From Marinomonas ostreistagni (GTDB lineage: Bacteria; Pseudomonadota; Gammaproteobacteria; Pseudomonadales; Marinomonadaceae): a DNA stretch of 64,000 bases. The DNA lies in assembly GCF_016888445.1 (NCBI RefSeq), contig NZ_JAFEKF010000002.1, positions 186,001 to 250,000 on the forward strand, read 5' to 3'. A program made the position numbers and the translations under genes. Below, piece after piece: positions 27,899 to 37,097 of the stretch. Under the pieces are notes generated by a model, which did not search any database, was not told where the DNA came from, and was given only the letters and a program-made list of their open reading frames with translations. The stretch's first letter is position 1. The number at the start of each line of letters is the position of its first letter.

Positions 27899-28663
27899 TT
27901 CTTGTTCGTTGCGTCGCAAGGAGCGTTGAATACGTGACGCTTCGCGGCGCATTTTTAGCAGGTTATCTTCGACAAACACGAGATGCGCATGCACCGCCGA
28001 GCGTGCTTCATCAGGCTGCCCTGCCATGATGGCATCATACAGCGCCTGATGTTGTGCCATGACATGGCCACGCGCATCTTTCTTTTCAAATAAATTGGTC
28101 AGATTGGCCGAGATGCTTTTTTCTAACGTCGAAAACAAGCTGCGCAATGTGTGCAGTAGCACGACATTGTGAGCGCATTCGGCGATCGCCATATGAAATT
28201 CGGCATCGAGCTTGGATTCTTGGCTTGAATCTTCACGTTGGTTCGCTGCCACTAAGGCGTTGTAGCGTTTGGTCAGCATGGCCTTATCCGCCTCTGTCGC
28301 ACGCAGCGCGGCGTAATAAGCCGAGAGCCCCTCTAGCGCATCGCGAAACTCTAGTTGATCGTACAAAAACTCGTCATGAGAGCTTAGTAACGCTTGCAGT
28401 GGATCGGTAAACGAAGAGCCCAGCTGCTCAGAGACATAAGTACCGCCGCCATGTTTGGAGTTCAGCACGCCGCGGGCGGCCAGCTTTTGGATCGCTTCTC
28501 GTAATGAAGGCCGTGACACATCAAAGCGCTCCGCCAACTCGCGCTCCGGCGGTAATTTCTGCCCAGGTTTAAACGTCCCTTCCAAAATCATACTTTCGAG
28601 CTCTTGCATGATGATGTCGGAGATTTTCGGCTGTTTGACGCGTCCGAAGCTACTTTTGCTCAC
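27890..28663 (-). CDS. lldR: LldR-like GntR-family regulator (FadR/FCD type)
   Basis: Repressor of 257 aa, the same length as Pseudomonas LldR. The winged helix is at about residues 10-78 (LPPERELAERFDVSRPSLRE) and the FCD domain at about 100-230, with metal-binding histidines in DAEFHMAIAECAH and near HQALYDAIMAG. It is divergent from a TRAP importer and D-lactate dehydrogenase; three TGGT-N3-ACCA palindromes lie in the gap, the form used by LldR and PdhR. Lactate relief of repression is inferred. Its end overlaps the MATE gene. Confidence 0.87.
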   Translation of the reverse strand: MSKSSFGRVKQPKISDIIMQELESMILEGTFKPGQKLPPERELAERFDVSRPSLREAIQKLAARGVLNSKHGGGTYVSEQLGSSFTDPLQALLSSHDEFLYDQLEFRDALEGLSAYYAALRATEADKAMLTKRYNALVAANQREDSSQESKLDAEFHMAIAECAHNVVLLHTLRSLFSTLEKSISANLTNLFEKKDARGHVMAQHQALYDAIMAGQPDEARSAVHAHLVFVEDNLLKMRREASRIQRSLRRNEQELD

Positions 28664-28716
28664 GATAAAGCCCCTTTATGTATGTCTACCTAATTGGTTT
28701 TGTTGCAGTTAATTAT

Positions 28717-28729
28717 TTGGTAAGACCAA
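28717..28729. promoter_or_regulatory. LldR/PdhR-type operator 1
   Basis: TTGGTAAGACCAA, a palindrome with a three-base centre, 54 bases before the lldR start. Confidence 0.72.
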
Positions 28730-28787
28730 TGTCAATGTTTTTCACATGCTGAATAAAACCCTTCAACTTCTGTGGATAAAGTTAAAA

Positions 28788-28800
28788 GTGGTAAAACCAA
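28788..28800. promoter_or_regulatory. LldR/PdhR-type operator 2
   Basis: GTGGTAAAACCAA, the same TGGT-N3-ACCA pattern in the middle of the 336-base gap. A single exact DnaA box (28771-28779) lies next to it and is probably chance. Confidence 0.65.
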
Positions 28801-28894
28801 TGGTAAAAATCACTAATATGTCGACAAAAGTCTTAAAAATAGCCAGTTGACAAATTATCGGCTTGTTCTTATCTTTGCCTTACTTTGATCAGGT

Positions 28895-28913
28895 AAATTG
28901 GTATGACCAATTT
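28895..28913. promoter_or_regulatory. LldR/PdhR-type operator 3
   Basis: AAATTGGTATGACCAATTT, the most symmetrical copy, on the TRAP side of the gap, 87 bases before the dctP start. Confidence 0.78.
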
Positions 28914-28999
28914 ATCGATCTTGGATAATAGCCTCTAGTTGGTCTGGGAGTCACGGGGGCGACGATAAAAATAAACATATCCAAACAAAGGTTATAAAA

Positions 29000-30067
29000 A
29001 TGAAAACATCCGTAAAAACTCTGCTCACAGGGACAGCGGTAGCTGTTGCCATGGCATCTCTTACACCTGCGGCGTTGGCTGATGACAAGAAAATCATGCT
29101 AAAAGTGCCCGTAGCCTTCTCTACTAATCTACCTAGCCTAGGTTCTCCGATCGTTAAAGTGGCGGATCAGCTTAAGCTGGTTTCCAACAATACGCTGCGC
29201 ATGAAGGTATACGAGCCGGGTAAATTGGTCGCACCGTTTGAAATTTTAGACTCTGTATCACGTGGCAAGGTTAATGCAGGCTTCACGTTGGCAGGTTACT
29301 GGGCAGGTAAAATCCCTGCGTCACCGATGTTTTCATCTGTACCTTTTGGTCCAGAAGCGTCTGAATACCTTGCGTGGATTTATTACGGCAACGGTTTAAA
29401 ACTGTACCAAGAAATGTACGACCAAGCGGGTTACAACGTACATGTTGTGCCATGTGGTATTACCCCGCCAGAAACCTCTGGCTGGTTCTCAAAGCCAATC
29501 GAAAAGCCAGAAGATCTTGAAGGTCTGCGCATGCGCTTCTTCGGTCTTGGCGGCAAAGTCATGGAGAAGCTAGGCGTGTCGACGTCGTTGCTACCAGGCT
29601 CAGAAATCTTCCCTGCGCTGGAAAAAGGTGCGATTGATGCCACTGAGTTCTCTATCCCTTCAGTGGATAAAAACATCGGCTTCCACAAGATCGTCAAATA
29701 CAACTACTTCCCTGGTTGGCACCAACAAGCAACCTTGGCTGAGCTTTTGATCAACAAAGATACTTGGAATGAAATGTCCGAGAGCCAGCAAGCGCAGCTA
29801 AACCAAGTCTGTAAAGCTTCCGTGGCGGACTCACTTGCCCAAGGCGAAGCGGAGCAGTTTGCCATCTTGCAAGAAAACGTTGAAAAGCGTGGTGTTGTAA
29901 TCAAAAAGTGGAGCCCAGAAATGCTGAGCACCTTTAAATCCGCTTGGGACGAAGTGGTCGCTGAAGAATCGGCGAACGATCCATTCTTTGCCAAAGTCTG
30001 GGAAGACCTATCGGAATTCCGTGAAGGCTACAAAGTCTGGGGCGAAAATGCCTTCCTACCGCGCTAA
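29000..30067 (+). CDS. TRAP solute-binding protein of the lactate block
   Basis: Periplasmic binding protein of 355 aa with a signal peptide (about residues 1-27, ending AALA). It is of the longer DctP subgroup that includes binding proteins for lactate and other 2-hydroxy or 2-oxo acids. RMRFFGLGGKVMEKLG near residue 181 holds the conserved arginine; ATEFSIPSVDKNIGFHKI near residue 214 and YNYFPGWHQQAT near residue 234 complete the site and dimer region. Neighbouring LldR and D-lactate dehydrogenase genes make lactate the likely ligand; this is not shown directly. A terminator follows the gene. Confidence 0.87.
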   Translation: MKTSVKTLLTGTAVAVAMASLTPAALADDKKIMLKVPVAFSTNLPSLGSPIVKVADQLKLVSNNTLRMKVYEPGKLVAPFEILDSVSRGKVNAGFTLAGYWAGKIPASPMFSSVPFGPEASEYLAWIYYGNGLKLYQEMYDQAGYNVHVVPCGITPPETSGWFSKPIEKPEDLEGLRMRFFGLGGKVMEKLGVSTSLLPGSEIFPALEKGAIDATEFSIPSVDKNIGFHKIVKYNYFPGWHQQATLAELLINKDTWNEMSESQQAQLNQVCKASVADSLAQGEAEQFAILQENVEKRGVVIKKWSPEMLSTFKSAWDEVVAEESANDPFFAKVWEDLSEFREGYKVWGENAFLPR

Positions 30068-30089
30068 GCGCTCGTTTAACGACGACTTC

Positions 30090-30121
30090 AAGCCAGTAAG
30101 CATTTGAGCTTACTGGCTTTT
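30090..30121 (+). terminator. Intrinsic terminator between dctP and dctQ (lactate block)
   Basis: A 12-bp perfect stem (AAGCCAGTAAGC with GCTTACTGGCTT) with a six-base loop and a short T tail. It has the same place in the operon as the hairpin at 7411-7445 but an unrelated sequence. Confidence 0.83.
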
Positions 30122-30146
30122 CTGATTGATTTAACAGGAGAATCAC

Positions 30147-30674
30147 GTGTCTCACTCTGATTCTGATGCTTTGCCAACTGTACCCTTGGCAACCTTTCTA
30201 GAAAAGATTGTACTGGGCAGTGGGCGTTTATTTGCGTGGGCGTATGTGGCGCTGATCGTAGTGATTTTGCTACAGGTCGTGCTGCGCTATGGCTTCAACC
30301 ACGGGCTTGTCTTGCTAGAAGAGCTGCAATGGCACTTGTATGCCATCGGCGTGATGTTTGGTGTGTCCTACGCCCAAGTCACCAATTCTCATATTCGTGT
30401 GGATTTGTTCCATGCCACCTTGTCCGCCCGTGCGCGTCACTGCTGGGAAATCTTTGGCATTGTGTTTTTGCTATTTCCTTTTATCTACGTGGTGTTTGAT
30501 TCCAGCTTGCCGTTTGTCTACGACGCGTGGCGCATTGGCGAATCGTCGGCCGCGCCGACTGGATTGCCCTACCGCTGGGTCATTAAATCGGTGATTCCGT
30601 TAAGTTTTGCGCTCTTGTTCCTCGCGAGTTTGGCGCGTTTGATCCGTACTGTTGCGGCGCTACGTCGAGGTTAA
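30147..30674 (+). CDS. TRAP small permease, DctQ type (lactate block)
   Basis: Four-helix membrane subunit of 175 aa starting at a GTG with an AGGAG site seven bases upstream. The family feature LVLLEELQWHLYAIGVMFG between helices one and two is present, followed by SHIRVDLFHA. A proline- and glycine-rich segment near residue 133 (APTGLPYRWVIKSVIPLSF) is typical of the C4 and 2-oxo acid subgroup. The dctM start follows four bases after its stop. Confidence 0.88.
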   Translation: MSHSDSDALPTVPLATFLEKIVLGSGRLFAWAYVALIVVILLQVVLRYGFNHGLVLLEELQWHLYAIGVMFGVSYAQVTNSHIRVDLFHATLSARARHCWEIFGIVFLLFPFIYVVFDSSLPFVYDAWRIGESSAAPTGLPYRWVIKSVIPLSFALLFLASLARLIRTVAALRRG

Positions 30675-30678
30675 TGCT

Positions 30679-32067
30679 ATGGAAATGAATGAAATTTTAG
30701 TCATTGCGATGTTTTTGACCTTCATCGCTTTATTGTTCACCGGCTTTCCGGTGGCGTTTGTCTTGGGTGGCGTTGGCGTTGCCTTTGCGTTTATCGGTTA
30801 CCTTTCAGATATCTACCTCGATACCTTCACCGGTTTGGATTATCTAACCCTGAGTTTGGTGGTTAACCGCATCTATAAGGTGATGGATAACTGGGTCATG
30901 GTCGCCCTGCCGATGTTTATCTTTATGGGCATCATGCTGGACCGCTCTGGCGTGGCCGAGCGCTTAATGCAGTCGATTCAGCAGTTGTTTGGTCGTGTGC
31001 GTGGCGGCTTGGCGATCACGGTTACTCTGATCGGTATTATCTTGGCGGCGTCGACCGGCATCGTTGGCGCATCTGTGGTGTTGCTGGGGTTAATGTCCTT
31101 ACCTGCAATGCAAGCGCAGAACTACAATAAGCCGCTGGCGCTGGGCACCATTGCCAGTGCGGGCACCTTGGGTATTTTGATTCCGCCTTCGATCATGTTG
31201 GTGATCATGGCCGATCAGTTGGCACTGTCCGTGGGTGACCTATTTATGGGCGCGGTAGCCCCAGGTTTCTTGTTGGGTGCGATGTATGTGTTCTTTATCG
31301 TCGCGGTTGGCATCATTCGTCCGAGTATGTTCCCGCTGCCAGAAGACGCTAAAAAAGTCGATTGGCCAGTGATTTGGAATGTATTTAAGAGCATTTTGCC
31401 GCCTGTGGCGCTGATTTTTGCTGTGCTCGGTTCGATCTTTGCAGGCATCGCCACGGCGACTGAAGCCTCAGGTGTCGGTGCATTTGGTGCGACCTTGCTG
31501 GCCTGGTGGAATAAAAAGCTGAACTTCAAAGTCTTTAAGGAAGTGCTGCACGGTTCTTACAACACAACCGCGTATATTTTCGCTGTCTTCTTGGGCGCGA
31601 CCTGTTTTGCCTTGGTGTTGCGCGAATTAGGCGGAGATGAGCTGATCGAGTCTTGGTTGCATGCGCTACCGTTTGGTGACTACGGCATCATTGTATGCGT
31701 ATTGTTGATTATTTTCTTATTAGGCTTCTTCCTTGATTGGATTGAGATCACGCTGATCGTACTGCCTTTGTTGGCACCGGTGATTTCGGCACTGGACCTA
31801 AATATCAATGGTTACGGTGTCATCGATAACCCAGAGCTGGTGTGGTTTGTGATGTTGGTAGCGATGGCGCTGCAAACCTCCTTCTTAACACCGCCGATGG
31901 GCTTCTCGTTGTTTTACTTAAAAGGCGTTTGCCCGCCAGATGTGAAGTTGTCTCACATCTACAAAGGTGTGGTGCCTTTTATCATTCTGCAGTTGATTGG
32001 TTTGGCTATCTTGGTCGCTTGGCCGCAGCTAGTGCTGTGGTTACCGGCGACGGCGTACGGTAGTTAA
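30679..32067 (+). CDS. TRAP large permease, DctM type (lactate block)
   Basis: Sodium-coupled transport subunit of 462 aa with about twelve to thirteen helices. It is longer than the hexuronate DctM, as is usual for the mannitol/chloroaromatic or lactate-like subgroup. ILAASTGIVGASVVLLGLMS near residue 124 and TLGILIPPSIMLVIMADQLA near 168 are the two discontinuous-helix signatures; a second TPPMGFSLFYLKG motif lies near residue 410. I chose the ATG at 30679 over the earlier frame inside dctQ. Confidence 0.9.
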   Translation: MEMNEILVIAMFLTFIALLFTGFPVAFVLGGVGVAFAFIGYLSDIYLDTFTGLDYLTLSLVVNRIYKVMDNWVMVALPMFIFMGIMLDRSGVAERLMQSIQQLFGRVRGGLAITVTLIGIILAASTGIVGASVVLLGLMSLPAMQAQNYNKPLALGTIASAGTLGILIPPSIMLVIMADQLALSVGDLFMGAVAPGFLLGAMYVFFIVAVGIIRPSMFPLPEDAKKVDWPVIWNVFKSILPPVALIFAVLGSIFAGIATATEASGVGAFGATLLAWWNKKLNFKVFKEVLHGSYNTTAYIFAVFLGATCFALVLRELGGDELIESWLHALPFGDYGIIVCVLLIIFLLGFFLDWIEITLIVLPLLAPVISALDLNINGYGVIDNPELVWFVMLVAMALQTSFLTPPMGFSLFYLKGVCPPDVKLSHIYKGVVPFIILQLIGLAILVAWPQLVLWLPATAYGS

Positions 32068-32092
32068 TTCGTCAGTAAAATTGGAACACGTT

Positions 32093-34903
32093 ATGAAACC
32101 GCATTATCAAGCTTTATACGACAAGTTGGCGCAGCGCATTGATCGCGAGCGTTTGATTCATGACCCTTTGCGTACTCTTGCGTACGGTACGGATGCCAGC
32201 TTTTATCGCCTTGTGCCGCAGTTGGTGGTGCGGGTTCATAACGAAGAAGAAGTACAATTTGTGCTGCGTGAAACGCGTGCCATGGATATCCCGGTGACGT
32301 TTCGCGCCGGCGGCACCAGCCTTTCAGGCCAAGCGGTCACGGATTCGGTGCTGATTCAGCTGTCTGACCAATGGAAGGGTTACCGCATTCACGATCATGG
32401 TCATGCGGTGTCATTGCAGCCAGGCATTATTGGTGCCCGTGCTAACCAGCTGCTAGCGCCCTATCAGCGTAAAATCGGCCCAGATCCAGCATCGATTAAT
32501 GCCTGTATGATCGGCGGGATTGCCGCCAACAATGCCAGCGGCATGTGTTGTGGTACCGCGCAAAACAGCTATCACACGGTGAAAAGCATGCGTGTGATCA
32601 TGGAAGACGGCACCTTGCTGGATACCTCCGATGAGAACAGTCGCGCTAACTTCCAGCAAAGCCATACAGAATTGTTATCCGAATTGGATACATTAGCCAA
32701 GAGTGTCAAAAATGACAGCGATTTAGCCAACAAAATAAGACACAAATACAGGCTCAAAAATACAACTGGGTACAGTCTTAACAGTTTGGTAGATTTTGAC
32801 GACCCATTCGACATTCTGATGCACCTAATGATCGGTTCCGAAGGGACGTTGGGCTTTATCAGCGAAGTGACTTACGAAACCGTGATCGAGCACCCAATCA
32901 AAGCGGCCGCGCTGATTTACTTCCCAGACATGCATACGACTTGTCGTGCGGTGACCGTGCTAAAGAGCACACCGGTGGCGGCAGTGGAGTTGATCGACCG
33001 CGCGGGTTTGCGCGCAGTGGAAGACAAGCCTGGCATGCCTGAGATGCTCAAAACATTAGACGAAAGCGTTGCTTGCCTATTGGTAGACGTGCGCGCTTCG
33101 ACTCAGGCTGAGCTTGAGCAGCAGATTGCTCAGGTGGCGCAGTCCCTTGAGAGCATGAATGCGCTCTACGAGATTGAGTTCACCCAAGACAAAACCCTCT
33201 ACGACACCTACTGGAAGATCCGTAAAGGTATGTTCCCAGCGGTCGGCGCCGTGCGAAATGTCGGCACCACGGTCATCATCGAAGATGTGGCGTTTCCCGT
33301 GGAACAATTGGCCGAAGGCGTGGCCGAGCTACAAGGCGTATTTCAAAAATACGGCTACAGCGAAGCCATCTTGTTTGGCCATGCCCTTGAAGGCAACCTG
33401 CACTTCGTCTTTACCCAAGGCTTTGATGATCCGGCCGAAGTCAAACGCTACGAAGCACTGATGGACGAAGTGGCGCAGCTGGTCGCCGGTAAATACAACG
33501 GCTCTCTAAAAGCCGAGCACGGCACAGGGCGTAATATGGCGCCTTATGTGCTGCTCGAATGGGGCCAGCAAGCCTACGACATCATGTGGCAACTGAAAAA
33601 AGCCTTTGACCCAAAAAGCTTGTTAAACCCTGATGTGATTTTGACGCACAACGCCAATATCCACGTGGAAAACCTCAAGCCGCTGCCCAAGGCCAACGAC
33701 AAAGTCGATACCTGTATCGAGTGCGGCTTTTGTGAGCATGCCTGTCCGTCGCGTGATCTGACCTTGACGCCACGCCAGCGCATTGTGCTGTGGCGTGAGA
33801 TTCAGCGCTTAGAACGCTCGGGCGAATCTCCCGAGCGCTTGGCCGAGCTGCGCCAAGAATACGCCTACGAAGGCGTCGATACCTGCGCCGCCTGTGGTTT
33901 GTGTTCGATGCAGTGCCCAGTGGGCATTAATACTGGCGATTTGACGCGCGAATTACGCCACGATCGTTACGACGATACCAAGGTCGGCTATTGGATCGCC
34001 GATCATTTTGAAGGCGTCACCAAGACGGCGCGCACCGGCCTTGCCCTCGCTGGCGGCATGCGCACTGTGCTAGGTAATAGTGGTATGAAAGCCGTCACCG
34101 GCATCGCCAACAGCGTGACCGGTGGCATAGTGCCTAAATGGCACCCGCAGATGCCAAAAGCCGCCTCAGTGCCGCAGCAGCGTATTGCCATCACCCAAGA
34201 CGGTCGCCCGACGGTTGTCTACGTGCCGAGCTGTGCCACGCGCGTGATGGGCGCCGGCCCAAACGCACAGGATCAGCGCCCCGTGATGGAGGTGATGCTA
34301 TCTGTACTCGAAAAAGCAGGCTATAACGTCATTGTACCCGAAGGCATCGATAGCCAATGCTGTGGCATGGCGTTTCAATCCAAAGGCCAGTTTGATGCGG
34401 CGGCGCAAAAAGCTAATGACCTCAATAGCTTACTGATGAGTGCTACGCAACAAGGCGCGCTACCAGTGGTGTGTGACACCAGCCCGTGTTTACTGACTAT
34501 GAAAGACACTCTCGATCCAGCATTGAACTTGTACGAGCAAGTACAATTTCTAGCGGATCACGCCATGGCGAATCTAAACATCGAACGCAAAATCCCGAAA
34601 ATGGCCCTGCATATCACCTGTAGCACCACACGCATGGGCTTAGGCAATACCTTCGTGAAACTGGCTGAGCAACTGGCCGACGAAGTCGTGATACCGCCGG
34701 ATATCACCTGCTGTGGCTTTGCCGGTGACAAAGGTTTCAGTACACCCGAGCTAAACCAAAGCGCCCTGAAAACGTTGAAAAACGCCGTACAAGACTGCGA
34801 CGTCGGCTACTCCAACTCCCGCACCTGCGAGATCGGCCTGACCGAGCACTCCGGCATCGAGTACCAATCGATTGTTTACTTAGTGGACCAGCTGGCGCGA
34901 TAG
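32093..34903 (+). CDS. dld: FAD- and Fe-S-containing D-lactate dehydrogenase
   Basis: Membrane-associated respiratory oxidase of D-2-hydroxy acids, 936 aa, nearly the size of the Pseudomonas LldR-regulated enzyme. The order is FAD-binding type 4 (FRAGGTSLSGQAV near residue 70, GSEGTLGFISEV near 247), the FAD-linked oxidase C domain (to about 525), two 4Fe-4S ferredoxin motifs (CIECGFCEHACPS and CAACGLCSMQCPVG) and two CCG heterodisulfide-reductase-like motifs (CCGMAFQSKGQF and CCGFAGDKGFS). Substrate D-lactate is inferred from the LldR context; other D-2-hydroxy acids are possible. A short A/T-rich stretch at about 32690-32770 differs in codon use but keeps the frame. Confidence 0.88.
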   Translation: MKPHYQALYDKLAQRIDRERLIHDPLRTLAYGTDASFYRLVPQLVVRVHNEEEVQFVLRETRAMDIPVTFRAGGTSLSGQAVTDSVLIQLSDQWKGYRIHDHGHAVSLQPGIIGARANQLLAPYQRKIGPDPASINACMIGGIAANNASGMCCGTAQNSYHTVKSMRVIMEDGTLLDTSDENSRANFQQSHTELLSELDTLAKSVKNDSDLANKIRHKYRLKNTTGYSLNSLVDFDDPFDILMHLMIGSEGTLGFISEVTYETVIEHPIKAAALIYFPDMHTTCRAVTVLKSTPVAAVELIDRAGLRAVEDKPGMPEMLKTLDESVACLLVDVRASTQAELEQQIAQVAQSLESMNALYEIEFTQDKTLYDTYWKIRKGMFPAVGAVRNVGTTVIIEDVAFPVEQLAEGVAELQGVFQKYGYSEAILFGHALEGNLHFVFTQGFDDPAEVKRYEALMDEVAQLVAGKYNGSLKAEHGTGRNMAPYVLLEWGQQAYDIMWQLKKAFDPKSLLNPDVILTHNANIHVENLKPLPKANDKVDTCIECGFCEHACPSRDLTLTPRQRIVLWREIQRLERSGESPERLAELRQEYAYEGVDTCAACGLCSMQCPVGINTGDLTRELRHDRYDDTKVGYWIADHFEGVTKTARTGLALAGGMRTVLGNSGMKAVTGIANSVTGGIVPKWHPQMPKAASVPQQRIAITQDGRPTVVYVPSCATRVMGAGPNAQDQRPVMEVMLSVLEKAGYNVIVPEGIDSQCCGMAFQSKGQFDAAAQKANDLNSLLMSATQQGALPVVCDTSPCLLTMKDTLDPALNLYEQVQFLADHAMANLNIERKIPKMALHITCSTTRMGLGNTFVKLAEQLADEVVIPPDITCCGFAGDKGFSTPELNQSALKTLKNAVQDCDVGYSNSRTCEIGLTEHSGIEYQSIVYLVDQLAR

Positions 34904-34918
34904 CTATTTGTTCACGTT

Positions 34919-34951
34919 AAAAGCTTGTTCATGATGCATGAACAAGCTTTT
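34919..34951 (+). terminator. Terminator of the lactate operon
   Basis: A 15-bp perfect stem (AAAAGCTTGTTCATG and its complement) with a three-base loop, 16 bases after the dehydrogenase gene. The T tail is short. The gap to 35168 also has a small AATCTCAC/GTGAGATT hairpin at 35121-35143 in the leader of the next gene. Confidence 0.78.
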
Positions 34952-35168
34952 GCGATAGGCACTGATACCTTTTCTAGCGCATTCTGCGCTCAAACCATCA
35001 TCACCAAAACTGCGTTGTGCAGACGTGACTGTAAGGCGGTGATAAGATCCGCGCCCTAAGATATTCCATAAATAGTTGATGACTATTCCCAGAAGGAATA
35101 TTTTATGGCCACACCTCACTAATCTCACAGAGTTGGTGAGATTGCAGATTCAACTGGGCGCTCATTAA

Positions 35169-36230
35169 ATGATCTTTATAAAAAACTTAGTCACCAAATC
35201 TATAGTCTTCGCGCAGCAGTGGCCTGGGCTATTGGCAGTGATCGCCTTTGCCAGTGGTGTGGCGAGTTACGCGCTTGTCGAGCGCAACGAATCGTTTGCG
35301 CAGGGTATCGCCGTTCTATTGTTGTTGTCTTGGTTGTGGCTAATCATTGATAACTGGCTACGCCATAAGGTCAAACAACGTTTCGGCGTCGATGTGTCGC
35401 CAAACTTTATGCGCTTTGCGCTGCAAATGGTGCAGCAAGAAAGCCTGTTTTTTGCATTGCCGTTTTTCTTAGCGGTGACCTCTTGGAACCATCCGCAGGC
35501 GGCCTTCACTGGTTTGATCATTGTCTGTGCTTTTATCTCTGTCGTGGACCCGATTTACTACAAAAAGCTGGCCAGCCAACATCTGCTTTATACGGTGTTT
35601 CATAACTTTGCGTTGTTTGTCGTGTTGCTGGTGACCCTACCCATTTTATTGCATCTGACGACTAGCGAAAGCGTGAAGATCGCTCTAATCATCGCCACCA
35701 TATTCACCATCCCCAGCTTAAAAAACCTGATGCTCAATGCTAAATGGTGGCACTTCCCTATTTTGATCATCGTGCTTTGCGCCTTGAGCGCTGCCCTGTG
35801 GCAATTGCGCAGCTGGGTGCCACCTGCGGCGCTACGCTTAACGGATATCACGATCTCACATGACGTCAATGAAGAAGAGCTCAAGCCCGCTGAAAGTGTC
35901 AAACAGATCAGTGCAAACACGCTAAAACAAAGTGGCTTATATACGTGGACGGCCGTCAAAGCGCCGCGAGGGTTAAATGAAAAAATCTATCATGTCTGGA
36001 TCCAAGACAAACACGAAGTTGATCGTATCGCCTTAGAGATCGCTGGCGGGCGCCAACAAGGCTATCGCGCTTGGACCCACAAAGTTAACTTCCCTGAAAA
36101 CCCAATGGGGAGATGGCAAGTTGAAGTCGTCACAGAATCTGGACAATTGATTGGCTTAACCAAATTCACCGTCACCAAAGCGACAGAATCTGAGACGCCA
36201 GTCACACCGGCAGCTGAGCTGGCGCGCTAG
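35169..36230 (+). CDS. Membrane protein with C-terminal DUF2914 domain
   Basis: A 353-aa protein. Residues 1-220 hold about six to seven hydrophobic helices. Residues about 222-335 form a periplasmic or soluble beta-rich domain resembling DUF2914 (AALRLTDITISHDVNEEELK, then LKQSGLYTWTAVKAPRGLNE and VWIQDKHEVDRIALEI). Similar N-terminal regions are annotated DUF5924 in related bacteria, as far as I recall. No function is known. It stands alone, with a small hairpin leader upstream. Confidence 0.72.
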   Translation: MIFIKNLVTKSIVFAQQWPGLLAVIAFASGVASYALVERNESFAQGIAVLLLLSWLWLIIDNWLRHKVKQRFGVDVSPNFMRFALQMVQQESLFFALPFFLAVTSWNHPQAAFTGLIIVCAFISVVDPIYYKKLASQHLLYTVFHNFALFVVLLVTLPILLHLTTSESVKIALIIATIFTIPSLKNLMLNAKWWHFPILIIVLCALSAALWQLRSWVPPAALRLTDITISHDVNEEELKPAESVKQISANTLKQSGLYTWTAVKAPRGLNEKIYHVWIQDKHEVDRIALEIAGGRQQGYRAWTHKVNFPENPMGRWQVEVVTESGQLIGLTKFTVTKATESETPVTPAAELAR

Positions 36231-36271
36231 TTGATATGTTTCTTGCTCAGGCACTTAACCTATTCATGGCA

Positions 36272-37063
36272 CTACAACCAAAAGGTCGAGTACATGCCGC
36301 AGACGCAGACGATCAGTAGCGCCCAGCCGATCACTTTAAAGAACACTGGGGTTTCGGCTTTTTGAATCTTGTCGTGGAAATGCTGGCCGATCAGGTGGCC
36401 GATAAAGGCACAAGGCAACAGCCAAAGCTGGTGGATCAGTTGCAAGTCGACGCCCGCGATCAAAAAAGACGTCATCTTGATGCACACCAAGATAAACCAC
36501 AGCACAAATAGCGTGTCGCGCAGCTGATGGCGCGGCACCTTGGTGGCAAACACCGATACGATCAAAGGCGCGCCGACCAGCGATGTGCCGCTGACATAGC
36601 CGCCCAGCATTAGCAGGCCGTTGTTGACGATCGGATTAGTGCTGTAAAACGGCCGACTGATGATATAAGACACCGCAAACACCGACACGATCACAAAAAT
36701 CACGCCCGTGACGATATCATTAGGCAACGTCAGCAAGCCAAATACACCGATCAACTTAGGCACGATCATGATGCCAAGCGCCTTGCGCAAATAGCCCCAC
36801 GCAATGTTGCCGGAGGCTTCACCCTGCTGCGGTAAGTCTTGATTGTGCTTGGCTTTTTTGGCGCCGCGCCAAGCGATCCAGCTGGAGAAAATCAGCAGAT
36901 GAATGGAAATAATCGGTAGAAACACCAGCGGGTCGTTGTGCACCAGCAACAGAAACGGCAGCGCCAATACCGCGCCCCCGAAGCCCAGCCCAGTACGGAC
37001 AAAGCCACTCCAAATAAAAATCCCTGCGATGGCGGCATACTGCCAGCCCATTAGCTGTTCCAT
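36272..37063 (-). CDS. TSUP/TauE-SafE family membrane transporter
   Basis: Integral membrane protein of 263 aa with about eight helices. The family signature reads GIFIWSGFVRTGLGFGGAVL near residue 14, and the half-repeat GGYVSGTSLVGAPLIVSVFA lies near 154. Members export or import sulfonates, sulfite and similar organic anions; the substrate here is unknown. It lies 34 bases after a LysR gene on the same strand, so the two may be co-transcribed. Starts at residue 1 or 5 are both possible; no strong ribosome site decides. Confidence 0.87.
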   Translation of the reverse strand: MEQLMGWQYAAIAGIFIWSGFVRTGLGFGGAVLALPFLLLVHNDPLVFLPIISIHLLIFSSWIAWRGAKKAKHNQDLPQQGEASGNIAWGYLRKALGIMIVPKLIGVFGLLTLPNDIVTGVIFVIVSVFAVSYIISRPFYSTNPIVNNGLLMLGGYVSGTSLVGAPLIVSVFATKVPRHQLRDTLFVLWFILVCIKMTSFLIAGVDLQLIHQLWLLPCAFIGHLIGQHFHDKIQKAETPVFFKVIGWALLIVCVCGMYSTFWL

Positions 37064-37097
37064 GGTGTCGATCTTCTTAACAATGCATAAGCGGGAA

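Noticed and set aside
28771..28779. Single exact DnaA box in the lactate gap
   Set aside because: An isolated box is expected by chance about twice in a window of this size.
32690..32770. Insertion in the D-lactate dehydrogenase gene
   Set aside because: The stretch is A/T-rich, but the frame and the FAD-domain motifs on both sides are intact, so it is ordinary family variation.
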